Assembly: GCA_903837355.1 (NCBI GenBank)
Contig: CAILUI010000443.1
Span: forward strand, 1-39,927
Source of the DNA: an uncultured Victivallales bacterium
GTDB taxonomy: Bacteria; Verrucomicrobiota; Lentisphaeria; Oligosphaerales; JAFGRS01
Direction of reading: 5' to 3'
DNA length: 39,927 nucleotides
The notes beneath the pieces were generated by a model. The model did not search any database and was not told the DNA's origin. It worked only from the letters and a program-made list of their open reading frames with translations. A program made the translations under genes and the position numbers. This document shows, in pieces, positions 31,768-39,927 of the stretch (its first letter is position 1; every line of letters starts with the position of its first letter).

Positions 31768-34662
31768 TCACTCCCCGTACACCTCGACCTCGGTGATCTC
31801 GGTGAGATCGCCGTTGCCCGCGGTGGCCACAACACGAACGGCGCCGGCGAGCACCGGCGCAAAGCGGGCGACGAGGGGGCCGGACTCCGGCCGTTTGCCC
31901 TCGGCCACCTTCAGCAGTTGCCCATTCTGTTCAACCTGGATCTCGTACTCGGTGATGGTCCGGCTATGGACCTCCACCCGGCCGACACTCACCGGCGCTT
32001 TGAAGGCGACCTGGAGCCAGTCGGGGTACTCCCGCGGGGTGTTGTCGCGCCAGCCCTCGCCCTGAGCGGCGCCATCGGTGGCCATCCAGGGGGCACCGCC
32101 GTAGACATGGCTCGACGAGACCGTGACCGTGGTGCCGAGATCGCGATAGGCTAGGTTGCCGGGCTTCTGCCGTGCCGCGGCGGCCGCGGCGATCTGGGCC
32201 TGGGTCGCGGCGATCGTTGGCCCGTCGGCGACCTCGCGGTTCGTCGTGTAGACGTGCCCTTCGTAGAGGCCGAACGCATCCGTGAAGCGGCCCTGGTCCA
32301 CGCTCACCGCCCGCTGCTCGGAGACCACGTACAGCGTGGTCACGCCGGACGTCTTCAGGGTGAAGCTGGCCGGCTGTGCCGCGGTCCGGGTGTTGACCGC
32401 GAACACATAGATATCCTGGCCGACCTGGCGTACGGCCGCCTGGATGTGCTCGCGGGCCTCGGCCTCCCAGGTGACGGCGTCCGGCAATTCGGGGGCGAGG
32501 ATGGCCTCACGCAGGCGTTGTGCCTCGCGGCCCACGAAGGGCACGCCGAGATCCAGCTCGGGGTAGTTGTAGCGGTGGCTGTAGGTGTACCAAAGCAGCC
32601 CGCGGGCGCCGTTGACCAGCGCCTGCAGTTGCTGGTTACGCAGCTCGAGCAGGTTGGGCGGCCGGCTGTTGTTCGCATTGGAGTAGTAGTCGAACGCCTG
32701 CGGCGTGATCCACCAGGCCTTCTGCCCGCCGCTGGCCTCGCGACAGGCGCGCATGAAGGTGGACGTGTACTCCAGGGGCCGCCCGGCCAGCCCGCCACGG
32801 CTGAACAGCGGGTAGGGGTCGGGCATGAGGATATCGCCGCCATGGCGGTAGCGGTGGACACCCAGGACGGTGTCGTTCAACATGATGCAGGGGTGGTAGG
32901 GATCCTCGTCGGCGATGATCTCGTAGAGCCGCTCGGCCCGCTCCACCAGCACGGGGCGCAGCTCGGGCTCATCCCAGAGGTAGTAGGCGAGCAGGGCCGG
33001 ATGGTCGCGGAAGGCGCGGATGCGCTCGCGCAGGGCGGCCTCCTCGGCGGCCGAGACCGGCAGCTTGAAGTTATCCATGAACGCCGCGCTGGGCCATGGG
33101 TAGAACGTGCCATACAGGCCCGCCTTCTGCAGGCCGTCGAGCCAGGCGCGCGTGCGCTCCGGCGGAAACCACTGGGCGTTGTAGTCCTGGACCAGCGTCA
33201 CCCCCTCGGCGGCCAGTTGCGTTGCATCCTCGGCCGGTCCGGAGAACCACCCGTAGGGCAGAAACGGCTCCCCGTTGTGGCGCAGAACGAGGTTCTCGTC
33301 CAGCCGCCATTCATGGGCTACCGGTGGGGCCTTGTGGATGACGGTACTGGCAGCAAAGCTCTCGCCGTCGGCGAGGGTCGCGGTCACGACCAGCAGGTGC
33401 CGGCCCACGGCGAGGTCCGCCAACGGCACGCGCAGCTCGGCCAGGCGCGCGTCGGTGGTTGCCTGGCCGGAGCTGACCACGGCGCTGGCCGCATCGTCAC
33501 TCGCCAACAGCAGTGCCGCCAGCCGCAGGCCCTTGAGTCGCTCCTCGGGGACCTGCAACTCGACCCGGGTGACAATCTCGGTCAGCGTCTCGGTGGCGTA
33601 GATCGTGTTGCGGTACCCCGGTTGCAGGACCGTCAGCCGCAGGGGCGTGTAGTTGAGCGTTACGGGCACGGAGCGTTCAGCCAGAATGGTATCGGGCTGC
33701 TGCCGGTCGTTGAGGGCCAGCGTCAGGGTGTACGTGCCGGGCTTGGGCAGCGCGAGCTGGAAGGCATAGGTCTGCTGCTGGCCGTCGTCGTGTCCGCCCG
33801 TGAGCTCGGCCGTGCTGACACCACCCTGACCGCGCAGTGCCGCCTTGAGCGTGGTGAAGCGGAAGCGCCCGGTGCCGTTGCTGACCAAGGCCTTGAACTG
33901 GTAGGCGAGTCCCGCCGGACCGCTGGTCACCAACTCCCCCAGCGGCGCCCTGAACTCCCAGAGGAAGCGCGCCAGATCCGCTCCCGCCAACTGCAGCGGC
34001 GCGTAGGTGGAGGGCACATGGAACGAGCCTCCCGAGCGCATGTAGGCACTCAGTTCGAGCGTGCCCGTGACCTGGCGCTCGCGGGCCACCTGAATGGACC
34101 AGGCCTGCGTGGCCGAGCGCGGGACCAGGCCGAGATCCGTGAACGGTATGGCGATCTCCACCGACCACGAGTCGGCGTCGATGTGGCCCGCCACCCTGGC
34201 GGCCGAGTCCCACTCGCTGGTCACGACGTGGCCGCCCTGCCGAACCTGCGCGTCGTAGAGGGCACCGTTGGCGTTGACCGCCAGGTGTACGTACTCAACA
34301 CGGTCGCCGGTGGGGTCGACCATGAACTCGACGACATCGTCACTCCAGATACCATCGGCCCGGCCCTGGGCGTCGTGCTTGAGCTCCGCCAGACGCGGTT
34401 CGGCCAGGATCGCGGCCAGGTAGAGACAGGCGTCGTCGTAACGCACGGCAAAGCGGGTCTGTACCGGCGTCAGGGCGCCGCTGCCGGCGACCGTGAAGCC
34501 GGTGTACCACGGCCCGCTGGTCCAGGCGGCCTCGGTCGGGGCGCCGTCCACCACGATCCCGGCACCGCGCGGACCCGAGACCGCCTTGGCGGTCTGTTCC
34601 TCGAGGTTGGGCTGGCCCAGCGCCACGCTGACCCAGGCAAGGGCGATGAGGAGACAACGCAT
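31768..34662 (-). CDS. Secreted multidomain glycosidase-like protein (CBM9-like, TIM barrel, F5/8C)
   Basis: 964 aa. A signal peptide (MRCLLIALAWVSVALG) is followed by a CBM9/DOMON-like domain (IVVDGAPTEAAW, DDACLYLAAI, WSDDVVEFMVDPTGDR, SVEIAIPFTDLGL), and a beta-rich linker. Next comes a TIM-barrel region (EPFLPYGWFSG, AEGVTLVQDYNA, HPALLAYYLWDEPE with likely acid residues, GARGLLWYTYSHRYNYPE). A C-terminal F5/8 type C domain (SSSHVYGGAPWMATDGA, WLQVAFKAPVSVGRVEVHS) ends the protein. I read it as a glycoside hydrolase acting outside the cytoplasm; the GH family and substrate are not clear. Start ATG 34662 has AGGGTGA upstream; the longer frame to 34725 lacks a signal peptide. Confidence 0.82.
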   Translation of the reverse strand: MRCLLIALAWVSVALGQPNLEEQTAKAVSGPRGAGIVVDGAPTEAAWTSGPWYTGFTVAGSGALTPVQTRFAVRYDDACLYLAAILAEPRLAELKHDAQGRADGIWSDDVVEFMVDPTGDRVEYVHLAVNANGALYDAQVRQGGHVVTSEWDSAARVAGHIDADSWSVEIAIPFTDLGLVPRSATQAWSIQVARERQVTGTLELSAYMRSGGSFHVPSTYAPLQLAGADLARFLWEFRAPLGELVTSGPAGLAYQFKALVSNGTGRFRFTTLKAALRGQGGVSTAELTGGHDDGQQQTYAFQLALPKPGTYTLTLALNDRQQPDTILAERSVPVTLNYTPLRLTVLQPGYRNTIYATETLTEIVTRVELQVPEERLKGLRLAALLLASDDAASAVVSSGQATTDARLAELRVPLADLAVGRHLLVVTATLADGESFAASTVIHKAPPVAHEWRLDENLVLRHNGEPFLPYGWFSGPAEDATQLAAEGVTLVQDYNAQWFPPERTRAWLDGLQKAGLYGTFYPWPSAAFMDNFKLPVSAAEEAALRERIRAFRDHPALLAYYLWDEPELRPVLVERAERLYEIIADEDPYHPCIMLNDTVLGVHRYRHGGDILMPDPYPLFSRGGLAGRPLEYTSTFMRACREASGGQKAWWITPQAFDYYSNANNSRPPNLLELRNQQLQALVNGARGLLWYTYSHRYNYPELDLGVPFVGREAQRLREAILAPELPDAVTWEAEAREHIQAAVRQVGQDIYVFAVNTRTAAQPASFTLKTSGVTTLYVVSEQRAVSVDQGRFTDAFGLYEGHVYTTNREVADGPTIAATQAQIAAAAAARQKPGNLAYRDLGTTVTVSSSHVYGGAPWMATDGAAQGEGWRDNTPREYPDWLQVAFKAPVSVGRVEVHSRTITEYEIQVEQNGQLLKVAEGKRPESGPLVARFAPVLAGAVRVVATAGNGDLTEITEVEVYGE

Positions 34663-34678
34663 GGGATCACCCTGAGTT

Positions 34679-35500
34679 TCACACCCCGAACACGGCGCGT
34701 ACCCACTGGCGCGAAAGGCGCTCACGCTCGACCGCTGGCAAATCCCTGGGCGTGCCCGCTTCGACTGCCTGTTCCATGATCAGCGGACCTTCGAAACGCA
34801 GGGCGCGCAGGCTGGCCACCAGAGGGCTGTAGTCGATGTCGCCGGCGCACAGGCTCTGGGTCCAGATGCCGCGGCGGGATTGGCGGAGATGCAGCGAGGC
34901 AATCCGCGCGCCGTAGAGTTGCACGATGTCGTAGAGCGCCACCTCGCTGTTGCCGGCGCCGCGGTAGATCCAGTGGGTATCGAGGCACAGTCCAACGTGC
35001 GCCGGATCGGTGCCCAGCAGCATGTGGTGGAACTCGCGCGCGCTGGCCCGCATCTCGACGGAGTGGTTGTGGAACGCCAGGCGCAGGCCCAGCCCGCGCA
35101 GCTCACGCCCCAGGATGTCCAGGGCTTTCGCCTGGATTCGGAGCTCGGCGTCGGTCTTGCCCTGCGGCAGAGGTTGCGGGTTGGTCACCAGCACCGTGGC
35201 CCCCAACTGCCTGGCGAACTGTGCGCGTTCGAGGACCTCCGCGACACTCTCCTCCCAGCGCTCATCGTGCAGCCGGCTGCCGGCATACACCGAGGGCATG
35301 GTCAGGCCGTGCTTGGCCAGCAGGCGCCCCATGGCCTCGGCCAACTCCGGCGTGGCGATGGCGTCAACCGTGTTCTCGAAGGCCTGACAGCCCGCCTCGG
35401 CCACCTGCGCCAGGATCTCGTCCCAGTGCTCGGACAGCGGCTTGCCCTGGGCTTCCTGGTACGCCTGATACCACGTGTAGCTCTGCGTTCCCACGATCAT
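34679..35500 (-). CDS. Sugar phosphate isomerase/epimerase (AP endonuclease 2 TIM-barrel family)
   Basis: 273 aa. It begins MIVGTQSYTWY and shows the xylose-isomerase-like barrel features EAGCQAFENTVD, VLVTNPQPLP, LRLAFHNHSVEM (metal-site His), VGLCLDTHWIYRG (Asp-x-x-His) and SLHLRQSRRG, with a closing GPLIMEQAVE. Such IolE/YcjR-like enzymes isomerise or dehydrate sugar derivatives. It precedes the glycosidase gene by 16 nt, suggesting that the pathway handles the sugar the glycosidase releases (inference). Start ATG 35500 is preceded by AAGGAG with good spacing; the frame to 35533 has no support. Confidence 0.85.
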   Translation of the reverse strand: MIVGTQSYTWYQAYQEAQGKPLSEHWDEILAQVAEAGCQAFENTVDAIATPELAEAMGRLLAKHGLTMPSVYAGSRLHDERWEESVAEVLERAQFARQLGATVLVTNPQPLPQGKTDAELRIQAKALDILGRELRGLGLRLAFHNHSVEMRASAREFHHMLLGTDPAHVGLCLDTHWIYRGAGNSEVALYDIVQLYGARIASLHLRQSRRGIWTQSLCAGDIDYSPLVASLRALRFEGPLIMEQAVEAGTPRDLPAVERERLSRQWVRAVFGV

Positions 35501-35621
35501 GGCTGCACACTCCTTGGCGCCGTCACCCAGCACTCCGCGTACAACGCTCCCTTACCGCGGCCTACCGTGGCCCCGCAACCTCGGTCGGTCAAACCAGGCT
35601 GCGGGTTTGTGCGCAACGGGC

Positions 35622-35651
35622 TTGACACCGATCTATACTGCATGGTACAGT
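35622..35651 (+). promoter_or_regulatory. Promoter of the membrane protein/regulator pair
   Basis: TTGACA (35622-35627), 18-bp spacer, TACAGT (35646-35651), 43 nt before the ATG at 35695. It is abutted by the operator-like sequence at 35652. Confidence 0.5.
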
Positions 35652-35668
35652 ACTTTGTCAGGCAGAGT
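35652..35668. promoter_or_regulatory. Operator-like inverted repeat, copy 1
   Basis: ACTTTGTcagGCAGAGT is a 7-3-7 inverted repeat with 5 of 7 pairs, placed over the expected transcription start. The right arm GCAGAGT is identical to that of the operator at 36698-36714, suggesting a shared regulator. Confidence 0.4.
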
Positions 35669-35694
35669 TACGGGTGCAGTATGGAGATCGTGCC

Positions 35695-36330
35695 ATGGAC
35701 CGCCAGGAAGCGTTGGCCCGGATTGCGGAGATCCAGCGGGTGATGGAACGGGCCAGCCTGTACACGCTGTTGCCCGGGGGCGCGGCGGTGATCGGAGGGT
35801 TGCTGGTGCTGGCCGGCTGTGCGGTCAGCTATCGCATGCTGGGCTCGCCGGACTTCGCCGACCTGCTGCAGTTGCCGTTGCCCCAGCAGGTGGCGTTCTG
35901 CCTGCTGTGGCTGGCCATCGGCGTAGCCGGGATCACCCTCGAACTCGTGCTTACAGCACGGACGGCGCGCCGGGAGGGGCTATCGAGCGGCGGCCGCGCC
36001 CGCCGAGTCGCCCTGATCTCACTGAGCCCCAGCGTGGTGGTCGCCATGCTGCTGACCTTCAAGTTCCTCGTGCCACTCGAGCCCCGGCCCACCGAGGTGC
36101 AGTACATCGTGCCCCTGTGGATGATGCTCTACGGCACGGGAGTCTTCACGGTGGGCCAGTTCTCCATCCGGGCACCGCGCCTCCTCGGGCTCGCCTTCAT
36201 CATCGCCGGCGCCATGACGCTCCTTTTCTTCCAGGCCTGCGGCGTGATCGCGGCAGCCCTGTCCTTCGGCCTGCTCCATATCGCTTTCGGCCTCTACATC
36301 ACCGCCATGCGGCGCCGGGGAGCGCCATGA
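35695..36330 (+). CDS. Polytopic membrane protein of unknown function, partner of winged-helix regulator
   Basis: A 211-aa protein with about five hydrophobic helices (near residues 25-45, 70-90, 110-130, 140-155 and 165-200). It is preceded by a short cytoplasmic helix DRQEALARIAEIQRVMERAS. I know no named family with certainty; similar proteins are commonly encoded just before a transcriptional regulator of the HTH_34 type. ATG 35695 has GGAGA 8 nt upstream. Its stop overlaps the regulator start (ATGA), so the pair is co-translated and may form a membrane-linked regulatory unit. Confidence 0.75.
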   Translation: MDRQEALARIAEIQRVMERASLYTLLPGGAAVIGGLLVLAGCAVSYRMLGSPDFADLLQLPLPQQVAFCLLWLAIGVAGITLELVLTARTARREGLSSGGRARRVALISLSPSVVVAMLLTFKFLVPLEPRPTEVQYIVPLWMMLYGTGVFTVGQFSIRAPRLLGLAFIIAGAMTLLFFQACGVIAAALSFGLLHIAFGLYITAMRRRGAP

Positions 36331-36656
36331 GTCAGCCCGTCAGACCCGATGATATCGACCCGGTCATCCACGAACGTGTGCGCCTGGCCATCGTGGCGGC
36401 GCTGGCGACGACCCCGGAGATGAGCTTCGCGGAGCTGAAGGGCGCCCTGGCCGTGACCGATGGCAACCTCAGCGCCCATGCCCGCGCCCTCGAAGACGCG
36501 GGCTACATCGCCGTCAACAAGACCTTCCGTGAACGCCGGCCACACACCACCCTGCGCCTCACAGCCACTGGCCGCGACGCCTTCCGACGCTACCTCGAAG
36601 CCCTCCGCCGCGTCGTCGAACAGGGGGCCAGCCTCGACGGCGCGGCGAGCCCTTGA
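36327..36656 (+). CDS. Winged-helix transcriptional regulator (HTH_34/MarR-like)
   Basis: 109 aa. The pattern VHERVRLAIVAALATTPEMS, AELKGALAVTDGNLSAHARALEDAGYIAVNKTF and a wing in RPHTTLRLTATGRDAFRRYL is that of the short winged-helix DNA-binding family (HTH_34), usually repressors or activators of their own operon. It follows the membrane protein with a 4-base overlap and stands before the radical SAM gene. The two 7-3-7 inverted repeats at 35652 and 36698 are its likely binding sites (inference). Confidence 0.85.
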   Translation: MSQPVRPDDIDPVIHERVRLAIVAALATTPEMSFAELKGALAVTDGNLSAHARALEDAGYIAVNKTFRERRPHTTLRLTATGRDAFRRYLEALRRVVEQGASLDGAASP

Positions 36657-36697
36657 CGCAACGCCCCTGCGGCGTGCGTCTTTTTGTGTGACTGTTA

Positions 36698-36714
36698 ACT
36701 CTGCGCGGCAGAGT
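36698..36714. promoter_or_regulatory. Operator-like perfect palindrome, copy 2
   Basis: ACTCTGCgcgGCAGAGT, a perfect 7-3-7 inverted repeat immediately upstream of, and overlapping by one base, a -10-like TACACT (36714-36719), 31 nt before the radical SAM ATG. It shares its right arm and spacing with the 35652 site. Confidence 0.55.
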
Positions 36715-36745
36715 ACACTGCGAGACACAAACAAGGAGGTATGTC

Positions 36746-38155
36746 ATGCGCCGGACGCTTCTGCTGATCCTGCCCGCCCTGCAACAGGCCGACGATCGGC
36801 CCTTTCGACGGATCAAGTACTCGCGCTTCCCGCCGCTGAGTCTGCTGACGCTGGCCGGGCTGACCCCGCGCGCGAACTACGACGTCATGGTGCGCGACGA
36901 GCACATCGAGTCCAGTGAGGTTACCGGGCACGTGGACCTGGTGGGGATCCAGACCTACGTCTCCTCGGCGCCGCGTGCCTATGAACTGGCGGCCCTTTGG
37001 CGAGGGCGCGGTGCCAAGGTCGTCCTCGGCGGCATTCACCCGACGACGCTGCCCGACGAGGCGGCGGCGCATGCGGATGCGGTCTGCCTGGGGCCAGCCG
37101 AGACGGTGTGGGGCGAGATCCTGGCGGACTTCGAGCGTGGGCGGCTACGGCGCTTCTACCAGGGGCGTTGCGCCGGTTCGGCGGCCCTGGTGCCATTGCC
37201 GCGCCGCGACCTGATGAACCCGCGCGGCTACCTGATCCCCCACACCATGGTGACCTCGCGCGGTTGCCCCCACGCCTGCGACTTCTGCTATAAGTCCAGC
37301 TTCTGGGGCCGCGACTACCACGAGGCCCGGCCGTTGGCCGAGATTGAGCGGGAGCTGGCCCAGGTCGATGACGGGCTGGTCTTCTTCCTCGACGATAACC
37401 TCCTGGCCAACCGGGAGCACGCCCGGGCGCTCTTCGCGGTGCTGCGCGGTTCGGGCCTCCTCTGGCAAGCCGCCGGCTCGCTCGATGTGACCCGCACGCC
37501 CGGTTACCTCGACGAGGCCTACGCGGCCGGTTGCCGGAGCCTGTTCGTCGGTTTCGAATCCCTCTCGCCAGAGACCATGCGCCGGCAGAACAAGCCCGTG
37601 AATGCCACCACCGACTACGCCGATGCCTGCCGGCGCTTTCACGAGGCCGGCATCATGATCAACGGCAGCTTCGTCTTCGGCTTCGACGGCGATGGCCCGG
37701 ACGTGTTTGCCCGCACGGTCGATTTCGCCGAACGTAACCACATCCTGACGGCCACCTTTCACATCCTGACACCGTTCCCCGGAACCGCGACTTTTGCACG
37801 CCTGGAGGCCGCAGGACGGCTGCTGCATCGCAACTGGACCTACTACGATACGGACCACGCCGTCTTCCGGCCGCGCCGGATGACCCCGGAGCAGCTGGAG
37901 GAGGGACACCGCGAGGCGTACCGCCAGTTCCTCTCCTACGCCTGCATCGTCAAGCGCTGCACCGGCCTTCCCGGCACCCTCAAGCGCCTGGCCTACAACC
38001 TCGCCTGGACCAAGGTTGACCCGCTCTGGGTGGCCATCATCCGCGCCGGCCTGATGCCCTTTGCCAATCGCATCTTCCGCCGCGTCCTGGCGATCGGCAC
38101 CCGCCCAGAGTCCGCCCCGGTAGCGGCGGCGGAGTCCACGGTTGCCGTCCCGTGA
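36746..38155 (+). CDS. B12-binding-domain radical SAM protein
   Basis: 469 aa. The N-terminal ~130 residues form a cobalamin-binding-like Rossmann domain (LTLAGLTP, VDLVGIQTYVSSAPRAYELA, VVLGGIHPTTLPDEA, ADAVCLGPAETVWGEI). The radical SAM core starts with the CxxxCxxC cluster site SRGCPHACDFCYKSS and has FFLDDNLL, LFVGFESLSPETM and INGSFVFGFDGD. Such enzymes do methylations or rearrangements, for example on lipids or natural products; the substrate is unknown. The ATG is preceded by AAGGAGG at 36733-36739. It is likely controlled by the adjacent winged-helix regulator through the palindrome at 36698. Confidence 0.92.
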   Translation: MRRTLLLILPALQQADDRPFRRIKYSRFPPLSLLTLAGLTPRANYDVMVRDEHIESSEVTGHVDLVGIQTYVSSAPRAYELAALWRGRGAKVVLGGIHPTTLPDEAAAHADAVCLGPAETVWGEILADFERGRLRRFYQGRCAGSAALVPLPRRDLMNPRGYLIPHTMVTSRGCPHACDFCYKSSFWGRDYHEARPLAEIERELAQVDDGLVFFLDDNLLANREHARALFAVLRGSGLLWQAAGSLDVTRTPGYLDEAYAAGCRSLFVGFESLSPETMRRQNKPVNATTDYADACRRFHEAGIMINGSFVFGFDGDGPDVFARTVDFAERNHILTATFHILTPFPGTATFARLEAAGRLLHRNWTYYDTDHAVFRPRRMTPEQLEEGHREAYRQFLSYACIVKRCTGLPGTLKRLAYNLAWTKVDPLWVAIIRAGLMPFANRIFRRVLAIGTRPESAPVAAAESTVAVP

Positions 38156-38287
38156 CCGTCGCCGCCGCGCCTGCGGCCAGGCGCCTCTCCAGGGACATGC
38201 GGTGGAGATGCGGCGGGCCGCCGCCGCCGGACTCCCATGCCCCGCCGACCAGCGCAAGCACCGGCAGCTCAACCAGATTGGCTTCCT

Positions 38288-39541
38288 TCAGGGTCCCCCC
38301 CCGGCCTCCATGTGCCACAAGGTGCTGACCGGCGCGGCGTGCAGATCCGGCTCGAACGTGACCGCGGCGGGGCCGGTATAGAGCAGGATGCCCCGCAGAA
38401 AGCGCTTGCCCGTGCGTTCGCGCAGGTGGCGCAGCCCCTTGAAGTCGGCGCTGCTGGGGCTGGCTGTCTTCTTCACCTCGATGCCGACGAGGCGCCCAGC
38501 GGCGTCCTCGAGCACGAGGTCGACCTCCTGCTGGGTATGGGTGCGGTAGTGGTACACCCCCGGCCGGACCCGGCTCCACGTCACCTGCTTCACCAGCTCA
38601 CTCGCGACGAAGGCCTCCAGGACCGCTCCGGCCATGAGATCATCGCCCAGCAGGCGGGTCCGATCGAGGCCGGTCAGGTAGCAGAGCAGGCCCGTGTCGC
38701 CGAGGAGCACTTTCGGAGCCTTGACCAACCGGGTCCCGAGATTGGCGCTCCACGGCGGCAGCGCCCCCACCAGGAACGTCGTCTCAAGGAGCGCCCAGTA
38801 GCGTTGCAGCGTCGTCTGCGGCATGGCCGCATCGCGCGCCAGGCTGGCGTAGTTCAGCAGCCCCATCGCGCGGGTTGCAGCCAGACGTAACAGACGCGGC
38901 AGTTCACTCCGGCCCTGCACGTTTGCCAGGTCACGCACCTCCCGGTCGAGCATCGTGGTCACGTAAGCGCCGAACCAGGCGCGTTGGCGGACGTCGTCGC
39001 GCCGGGTCAGCACCTCCGGGTAGCCGCCCCGCACGATCCGTGTGACCAACGCTGGCCAGCCCGAGTCGCCCTGCGGGTGCAGCGCAATGGCCGGCGCAAA
39101 GCAGGCATCGACAAAACCCTCGCAATGCCCCTCGACTTCACCCTGCGAGAACGGCCACAGGGTCAGCACCTCCATGCGCCCGACCAACGACTCGGAGACC
39201 TGCGGCAACACCAGCGCGTGCGCCGATCCGGTCAGCAGAAACCGGCCCGGCTCGCGACGCTGGTCCACGCTGCGCTTGATGGCACGAAACAGGTCCGGCA
39301 CGCGCTGCACCTCATCGAGGATGACGCGTTCCGGCAGCCCGGAGACGAAGCCGTCGGGGTCATGGCGCGCCGCGGCGAGCACCGCCGCGTCGTCGAGGGT
39401 CAAGTAGTCCGCCCGATGCCCGTGGGCGTTCAGGGACTGCACCAGAGTGGTCTTGCCCGCCTGCCGCGGGCCCTGGACGAAGACCACCGGTGTGTCCTGC
39501 AAAGCGGCCAGCACGAGGGGCACGATATGTCGCGACTTCAT
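38288..39541 (-). CDS. AAA_14 ATPase with C-terminal DUF4143 domain
   Basis: 417 aa. The P-loop is GPRQAGKTTL (~res 24-33), with Walker B-like RVILDEVQRVPDLF, FLLTGSAHALVLPQVSESLVGRMEVL and LWPFSQGE, all standard for AAA_14 proteins. The C-terminal DUF4143 (restriction-endonuclease-like fold) shows VYHYRTHTQQEVDLVLEDAAGRLVGIEVKKTASPS, i.e. E...D...ExK-type residues. These proteins are widespread, strain-variable, and of uncertain role, often near mobile or defence genes. Start ATG 39541 is a natural family start. It converges with the radical SAM gene. Confidence 0.9.
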   Translation of the reverse strand: MKSRHIVPLVLAALQDTPVVFVQGPRQAGKTTLVQSLNAHGHRADYLTLDDAAVLAAARHDPDGFVSGLPERVILDEVQRVPDLFRAIKRSVDQRREPGRFLLTGSAHALVLPQVSESLVGRMEVLTLWPFSQGEVEGHCEGFVDACFAPAIALHPQGDSGWPALVTRIVRGGYPEVLTRRDDVRQRAWFGAYVTTMLDREVRDLANVQGRSELPRLLRLAATRAMGLLNYASLARDAAMPQTTLQRYWALLETTFLVGALPPWSANLGTRLVKAPKVLLGDTGLLCYLTGLDRTRLLGDDLMAGAVLEAFVASELVKQVTWSRVRPGVYHYRTHTQQEVDLVLEDAAGRLVGIEVKKTASPSSADFKGLRHLRERTGKRFLRGILLYTGPAAVTFEPDLHAAPVSTLWHMEAGGGP

Positions 39542-39600
39542 GGCTGTAAATTAGCCGGATACTGGGTGATTTTCAACCGGTTATTCTCGTGTGTTTGCCT

Positions 39601-39684
39601 CATCCGTGTTCTCCGTGTCATCCGTGGTTCATCAGGATCTGGATGCGGATTGCCTGGCCACGGATCGCGCGGAGGACGCGGATG
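39601..39684. repeat. Imperfect 27-bp inverted repeat
   Basis: 39601-39627 (CATCCGTGTTCTCCGTGTCA and on) pairs with 39658-39684 at 22 of 27 positions. The left arm itself is made of ATCCGTG/TCCGTG units, like a text I recall as a common dispersed repeat in metagenomic genomes. No gene is seen in 39542-39927. Confidence 0.5.
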
Positions 39685-39861
39685 GGACCATCTGATCCCG
39701 CCTACGGACCTCGCCGCTGATCCGCAGTCATCGGCGTGTCCCGCAGTGCCGGGCGGCAGAGACCAGCAGCATGCGCGCCCGGCGCACCAGGGTGGTTTTA
39801 TAATAATATGGAATATACTGCAGTAGAATAAGTTGCATTGTAGTTCTGGATATTTTGTGGT

Positions 39862-39917
39862 TGCCTGCTATGGTGCTTGTCACTATGGCGATCAGCACCG
39901 AACCTACCGGGCAGGCA
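39862..39917. repeat. Nested inverted repeat in the AT-richer right end
   Basis: TGCCTGC (39862-39868) pairs with GCAGGCA (39911-39917), and inside it GGTGCT (39872-39877) pairs with AGCACC (39894-39899). The preceding ~70 bp (from 39790, TTTTATAATAATATGGAATA) are strikingly AT-rich for this genome and hold TATAAT. It may be the terminus of a mobile element or a structured leader of a gene beyond the window. Confidence 0.4.
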
Positions 39918-39927
39918 GTCCAGATCA

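Noticed and set aside
32254..34779. 841-residue open frame on the plus strand opposite the glycosidase gene
   Set aside because: It is a GC-rich antisense shadow; the translation is R/G/H-rich without domains, while the minus strand has clear CBM9-like, barrel and F5/8C motifs.
35499..36326. Long plus-strand frame in phase with the winged-helix regulator
   Set aside because: The upstream part overlaps the membrane protein in another frame and is R/P/H-rich; the regulator starts at ATG 36327 with a normal ATGA overlap.
39862..39917. Nested inverted repeat considered as a tRNA
   Set aside because: There is no anticodon or T-arm consensus and the arms do not form a cloverleaf.

Overview
The window is about 40 kb of GC-rich bacterial chromosome, most likely from a metagenome-derived member of the PVC/Planctomycetota-Lentisphaerota sphere or a similar group; this placement is an inference. 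The clues are two stand-alone prepilin-like proteins of the FTLIELLVVIAIIA...LLPAL type with a C-terminal DGH motif, a secreted CBM9-like/TIM-barrel/F5-8C glycosidase beside a LamG protein and a sugar isomerase, and many dispersed GC-rich repeats, one of which translates as GEAPAEP. No rRNA, tRNA or CRISPR array was seen.

Left part (1-16 kb) is ordinary chromosome: a prepilin-like protein; a secreted fusion of a degenerate Memo-like domain and AMMECR1; a DUF2959 lipoprotein with a YdcF/ElyC-type membrane protein; a minus-strand araB / C26 peptidase / ddl run; recJ; a second prepilin; a minus-strand run of an XPB-type helicase, a Bax1-like DUF790 nuclease and murG; and an amidohydrolase.

Middle part (16.1-31 kb) is an accessory defence island bracketed by repeats. 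From left to right it holds a decayed DUF433/DUF5615 toxin-antitoxin pair, vsr, an MntA/HepT (MNT/HEPN) module, and a tightly packed five-gene array: C5 cytosine methyltransferase, a 989-residue protein with two GHKL ATPase domains and a HEF-type histidine-kinase-like region, a receiver-domain protein, a McrB-like GTPase with a large insertion that looks EVE/PUA-like, and a McrC-like DUF2357/PD-(D/E)XK nuclease. I read the array as a modification-plus-restriction conflict system in which a phosphorelay-like pair sits between the methylase and an McrBC effector. Four copies of one repeat in the island each carry the same promoter-like core (TTGCRC, 17 bp, TATKGT), placed before the DUF433 remnant, vsr, mntA and the methylase, so a repeated promoter cassette may drive the island modules.

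Right part (31-39.9 kb) returns to chromosomal functions: LamG protein, multidomain glycosidase and sugar isomerase on the minus strand; a membrane protein plus winged-helix regulator pair and a B12-radical SAM protein on the plus strand, with matching 7-3-7 inverted-repeat operators before each unit; then an AAA_14/DUF4143 ATPase and a gene-free, partly AT-rich end with inverted repeats.
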